A stretch of DNA of 7,364 nt, from NCBI GenBank assembly GCA_902783765.1, contig CACZSB010000148.1, positions 1-7,364 on the forward strand. The letters are read 5' to 3'. Under the pieces are notes generated by a model, which had not been told where the DNA came from, did not search any database, and was given only the letters and a program-made list of their open reading frames with translations. A program made the translations under genes and the position numbers. The DNA comes from an uncultured Lachnospiraceae bacterium (GTDB lineage Bacteria; Bacillota; Clostridia; Lachnospirales; Lachnospiraceae). This document shows, piece after piece, positions 5,358 to 7,364 of the stretch (the stretch's first letter is position 1; each line of letters begins with the position of its first letter).

Positions 5358-5726
5358 TTAAAACTTCAGACCGGCTTCCCGGGCCGCCTCTGCCAACGCA
5401 GCGATCTTTCCGTGATACAGGAAACCACCCCGGTCAAAGACCACTTCGGTGATACCGGCTTCCAGCGCCCGCTTGCCAATCAGGGTGCCCACATAGGAGG
5501 CAGCCACCACATTGTCGGTGAACTTCAGGTCCTTCTTAACCTCTTTTTCCACCGTGGAAGCGGTGACAAGAGTCTTCTGGGCCTCATCGTCGATGATCTG
5601 GGCATAGATATGCATGTTGCTTCTGTATACAGCCAGACGGGGTCTCTCGGCGGTGCCGGCGAAGCGGTTTCTGGTTCTCATATGCTTCTTAACGCGAATT
5701 TCTTTACGGGATTCTTTGCTAACCAT
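5358..5726 (-). CDS. rplR: 50S ribosomal protein L18
   Basis: L18 binds 5S rRNA and helps install the 5S particle, with L5, in the central protuberance. The 122-aa product has a basic N-terminus (MVSKESRKEIRVKKHMRTRNR), the core RPRLAVYRS (28-36) followed by HIYAQIIDD, and the C-terminal VFDRGGFLYHGKIAALAEAAREAGLKF typical of the family. Both its 5' and 3' junctions have 11-nt gaps, with the upstream stop codon lying inside the ribosome-binding site (TAAGGAG). It therefore sits in a tightly coupled rplF-rplR-rpsE run. Confidence 0.98.
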   Translation of the reverse strand: MVSKESRKEIRVKKHMRTRNRFAGTAERPRLAVYRSNMHIYAQIIDDEAQKTLVTASTVEKEVKKDLKFTDNVVAASYVGTLIGKRALEAGITEVVFDRGGFLYHGKIAALAEAAREAGLKF

Positions 5727-5737
5727 ATCGCTTCTCC

Positions 5738-6280
5738 TTACTTCTTACCGGCCTTGCCCACCTTGCGGCGGATGTGCTCGTCAGCATACTTGATGCCCTT
5801 GCCCTTGTAGGGTTCCGGTCCCCGCTTGCTGCGGATCTCGGCGGCATACTGGCCGACCTTTTCCTTGTCGATACCCTTCACCACGATCTTGTTGGCGGTC
5901 TCGCAGACCGATTCCACACCCTCGGGATCTTCCATGATCACCGGGTGGGAATACCCAAGAGACAGGGTCAGCTTCTTGCCCTCCTTGGCAGCCCGGTAGC
6001 CCACACCGTTGATTTCCAGAACCTTCTGGAAACCGTCGGAGACACCCACCACCATATTGTTGAGCAGGGCCCGGGTCAGGCCGTGAAGGGCCCGGTTTCT
6101 CTTTAAATCGTTGGGACGGCTCACAGTGAGCTCGGCGCCCTCCTGCTTAATCTCCATTTCGGCCGGCAGGACGCGGCTTAAGCTTCCCTTGGGCCCCTTG
6201 ACCGTCACTTTGTTATTTTCTGCGATTTCCACGGTAACTCCCGCGGGAACCGCGATAGGCATTTTTCCTACGCGTGACAT
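5738..6280 (-). CDS. rplF: 50S ribosomal protein L6
   Basis: L6 has two related alpha-beta domains and lies near the factor-binding site at the base of the L7/L12 stalk. The 180-aa product starts MSRVGKMPIAVPAGVTVEI, contains VTVKGPKGSLSR (25-36), and ends with the conserved RGPEPYKGKGIKYADEHIRRKVGKAGKK (153-180), which carries the PEPYKGKGI signature (155-163) for 23S rRNA contact. AGGAGG stands 11 nt before the ATG at 6280, a slightly long spacer. The gap from rpsH is 23 nt, the widest within the spc part of the window. Confidence 0.98.
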   Translation of the reverse strand: MSRVGKMPIAVPAGVTVEIAENNKVTVKGPKGSLSRVLPAEMEIKQEGAELTVSRPNDLKRNRALHGLTRALLNNMVVGVSDGFQKVLEINGVGYRAAKEGKKLTLSLGYSHPVIMEDPEGVESVCETANKIVVKGIDKEKVGQYAAEIRSKRGPEPYKGKGIKYADEHIRRKVGKAGKK

Positions 6281-6303
6281 TTCGCCTTTTTCCTCCTGTT
6301 TAT

Positions 6304-6708
6304 TTACCAGATATAGGCCAGCACTTCGCCGCCCACGTTCTTTTTACGGGCTTCCTTGTCGGTCATGATGCCTTCATTTGTGGAAACGATGGCAATGCCC
6401 AGACCGCCCAGGACCTTAGGCAGCTCCTCAGCCCCCGCATAAACCCGGAGACCGGGCTTGGAGATACGGGTGAGGCCGTGGATGACCTTTTCGTTCTTGT
6501 CTCTGCCGTACTTCAGGCTCACGTGGATGGTCTTTTTGACTTCATCTCCGTCGATGGTATAGCTCTTGATGTAGCCTTCCTGAAGCAGGATCTCGGCGAT
6601 GGCCGCCTTGACCCGGGAGGAGGGGATATCCACGGAATCGTGCTTTGCCGTATTGGCATTGCGGATTCTGGTCAGCATATCGGCAATAGGATCGCTCATA
6701 ACAGCCAT
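6304..6708 (-). CDS. rpsH: 30S ribosomal protein S8
   Basis: S8 is a primary 16S rRNA-binding protein of the central domain; in E. coli it represses the spc operon by binding the rplE leader, which lies outside this window. The 134-aa product has SDPIADMLTRIRNAN near its start, KPGLRVY (84-90), and the diagnostic C-terminal GGLGIAIVSTNEGIMTDKEARKKNVGGEVLAYIW (101-134). The ATG at 6708 is chosen because AGGAGG is 8 nt upstream. An in-frame ATG three codons later would give the shorter MSDPIAD form seen in some species, but its spacer would be 17 nt. Confidence 0.97.
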   Translation of the reverse strand: MAVMSDPIADMLTRIRNANTAKHDSVDIPSSRVKAAIAEILLQEGYIKSYTIDGDEVKKTIHVSLKYGRDKNEKVIHGLTRISKPGLRVYAGAEELPKVLGGLGIAIVSTNEGIMTDKEARKKNVGGEVLAYIW

Positions 6709-6726
6709 GATTTCTTCCTCCTTTCC

Positions 6727-6912
6727 TTACCAGCTCGCTTTGCGAACGCCGGGGATTTCTCCCTTGTAGGCCAGCTCGCGGAAGCAGATGCGGCAGATTC
6801 CGTATTTGCGCAGAACCGCATGAGGGCGGCCGCACAGGCGGCAGCGGGTGTAGGCCCGGGTGGAAAACTTGGGCTTGCGCTGCTGCTTAATCTTCATTGA
6901 TGTCTTAGCCAT
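6727..6912 (-). CDS. rpsZ: 30S ribosomal protein S14, zinc-binding type Z
   Basis: The 61-aa product is the short zinc form of S14 (also named rpsN in some genomes), a protein of the 30S head near the A and P sites. The zinc knuckle is complete, with C24, C27, C40 and C43 in TRCRLCGRPHAV and YGICRICFRELA, and the C-terminus is the typical GEIPGVRKASW. This form is usual in Firmicutes, Actinobacteria and Thermus, whereas E. coli has a longer zinc-free S14. The start at 6912 follows rplE by 11 nt, and the rplE stop is part of its ribosome-binding site (TAAGGAGGG). Confidence 0.98.
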   Translation of the reverse strand: MAKTSMKIKQQRKPKFSTRAYTRCRLCGRPHAVLRKYGICRICFRELAYKGEIPGVRKASW

Positions 6913-6923
6913 GATGTCCCTCC

Positions 6924-7364
6924 TTAGCTCCTGCTGAACGGCATATTGAACTGGGCCAGAAGCTCGCGGGCTTCTTCGTCGGTTCTGGCCGTGGTCACGA
7001 TGATAACATCCATTCCCCGGGTCTTGTCGATCTTGTCGTATTCGATCTCGGGGAAAATCAGCTGTTCACGGATACCCAGAGCGTAGTTGCCCCGGCCGTC
7101 GAAGGAATTGGGATTCACTCCCCGGAAGTCACGGACCCGGGGCAGGGCCAGGTTCACCAGACGATCCAGGAATTCATACATCCGGTCGCCCCGCAGGGTC
7201 ACCTTGCAGCCGATCTTCATACCTTCACGAATCTTGAAGTTGGCGATGGAGCGCTTGGCGGTGGTCATAACAGGCTTCTGGCCGGTGATGATTTCCATAT
7301 CCTTCATGGCGCTTTCCAGGAGCTTGGCATTTTCCTTGGCTTCGCCCACACCCATATTCACCAC
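6924..7364 (-). CDS. rplE: 50S ribosomal protein L5 (partial, 5' end off the right edge)
   Basis: The C-terminal 146 residues of L5 are present, beginning at an in-frame GTG that encodes the internal VVNMGVGEA motif, so it is not the start. About 33 N-terminal residues of the usual ~179-aa protein lie beyond the window. L5 binds 5S rRNA and the P-site tRNA in the central protuberance. Visible hallmarks are TGQKPVMTTAKRSIANFKIREGMKIGCKVTLRGDRMYEFLDRL, LPRVRDFRGVNPNSFDGRGNYALGI, and a C-terminus rich in ILV strands ending NMPFSRS. It is followed by rpsZ after 11 nt. The order L5-S14-S8-L6 is the canonical spc start. Confidence 0.98.
   Translation of the reverse strand: MVNMGVGEAKENAKLLESAMKDMEIITGQKPVMTTAKRSIANFKIREGMKIGCKVTLRGDRMYEFLDRLVNLALPRVRDFRGVNPNSFDGRGNYALGIREQLIFPEIEYDKIDKTRGMDVIIVTTARTDEEARELLAQFNMPFSRS

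Noticed and set aside
1..7364. A previously undescribed system, CRISPR array, tRNA or defence gene
   Set aside because: Every stretch is accounted for by conserved ribosomal-operon genes and short spacers. I saw no repeat-spacer pattern, tRNA fold, transposase or unknown gene.

Overview
This window is a stretch of a bacterial ribosomal-protein super-operon (the spc operon running into the alpha operon). All genes lie on the minus strand, so transcription runs from high to low coordinates. In transcription order the genes are rplE (L5, 5' end off the window), rpsZ/rpsN (zinc-type S14), rpsH (S8), rplF (L6), rplR (L18), rpsE (S5), rpmD (L30), rplO (L15), secY, adk, map, infA, rpmJ (L36), rpsM (S13), rpsK (S11) and the first 16 codons of rpsD (S4), which run off the left edge. 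No credible gene lies on the plus strand. The long plus-strand open frames are antisense shadows of GC-rich codons.

Organism: the 61-aa zinc-type S14, the strong AGGAGG-like ribosome-binding sites, and rpsD placed directly after rpsK (not unlinked as in Bacillus) point to a Firmicute of the Clostridia/Negativicutes kind with moderate GC content. I cannot name a genus. An rpoA gene would be expected beyond rpsD, outside the window.

Layout: positions 7364-4198 are tightly packed ribosomal-protein genes with gaps of 11-23 nt or a short overlap. Positions 4183-1423 hold the non-ribosomal block secY-adk-map: the translocon pore, adenylate kinase, and the methionine aminopeptidase that trims new proteins. 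Positions 1422-1330 hold an imperfect palindromic repeat that also supplies the map stop codon. Positions 1329-1 are the alpha-operon-like segment infA-rpmJ-rpsM-rpsK-rpsD. The gene products act together in ribosome assembly, translation initiation, protein export and N-terminal maturation.

The gene content is ordinary and highly conserved, and I see no undescribed system. The points worth a second look are small: the palindromic repeat at the end of map, a clear codon-usage change in rpsK (and perhaps rpsD) relative to the spc genes, an AT-rich infA-rpmJ spacer with two hairpins, a recurring fusion of stop codon and Shine-Dalgarno, and a 12-bp tandem duplication inside secY.
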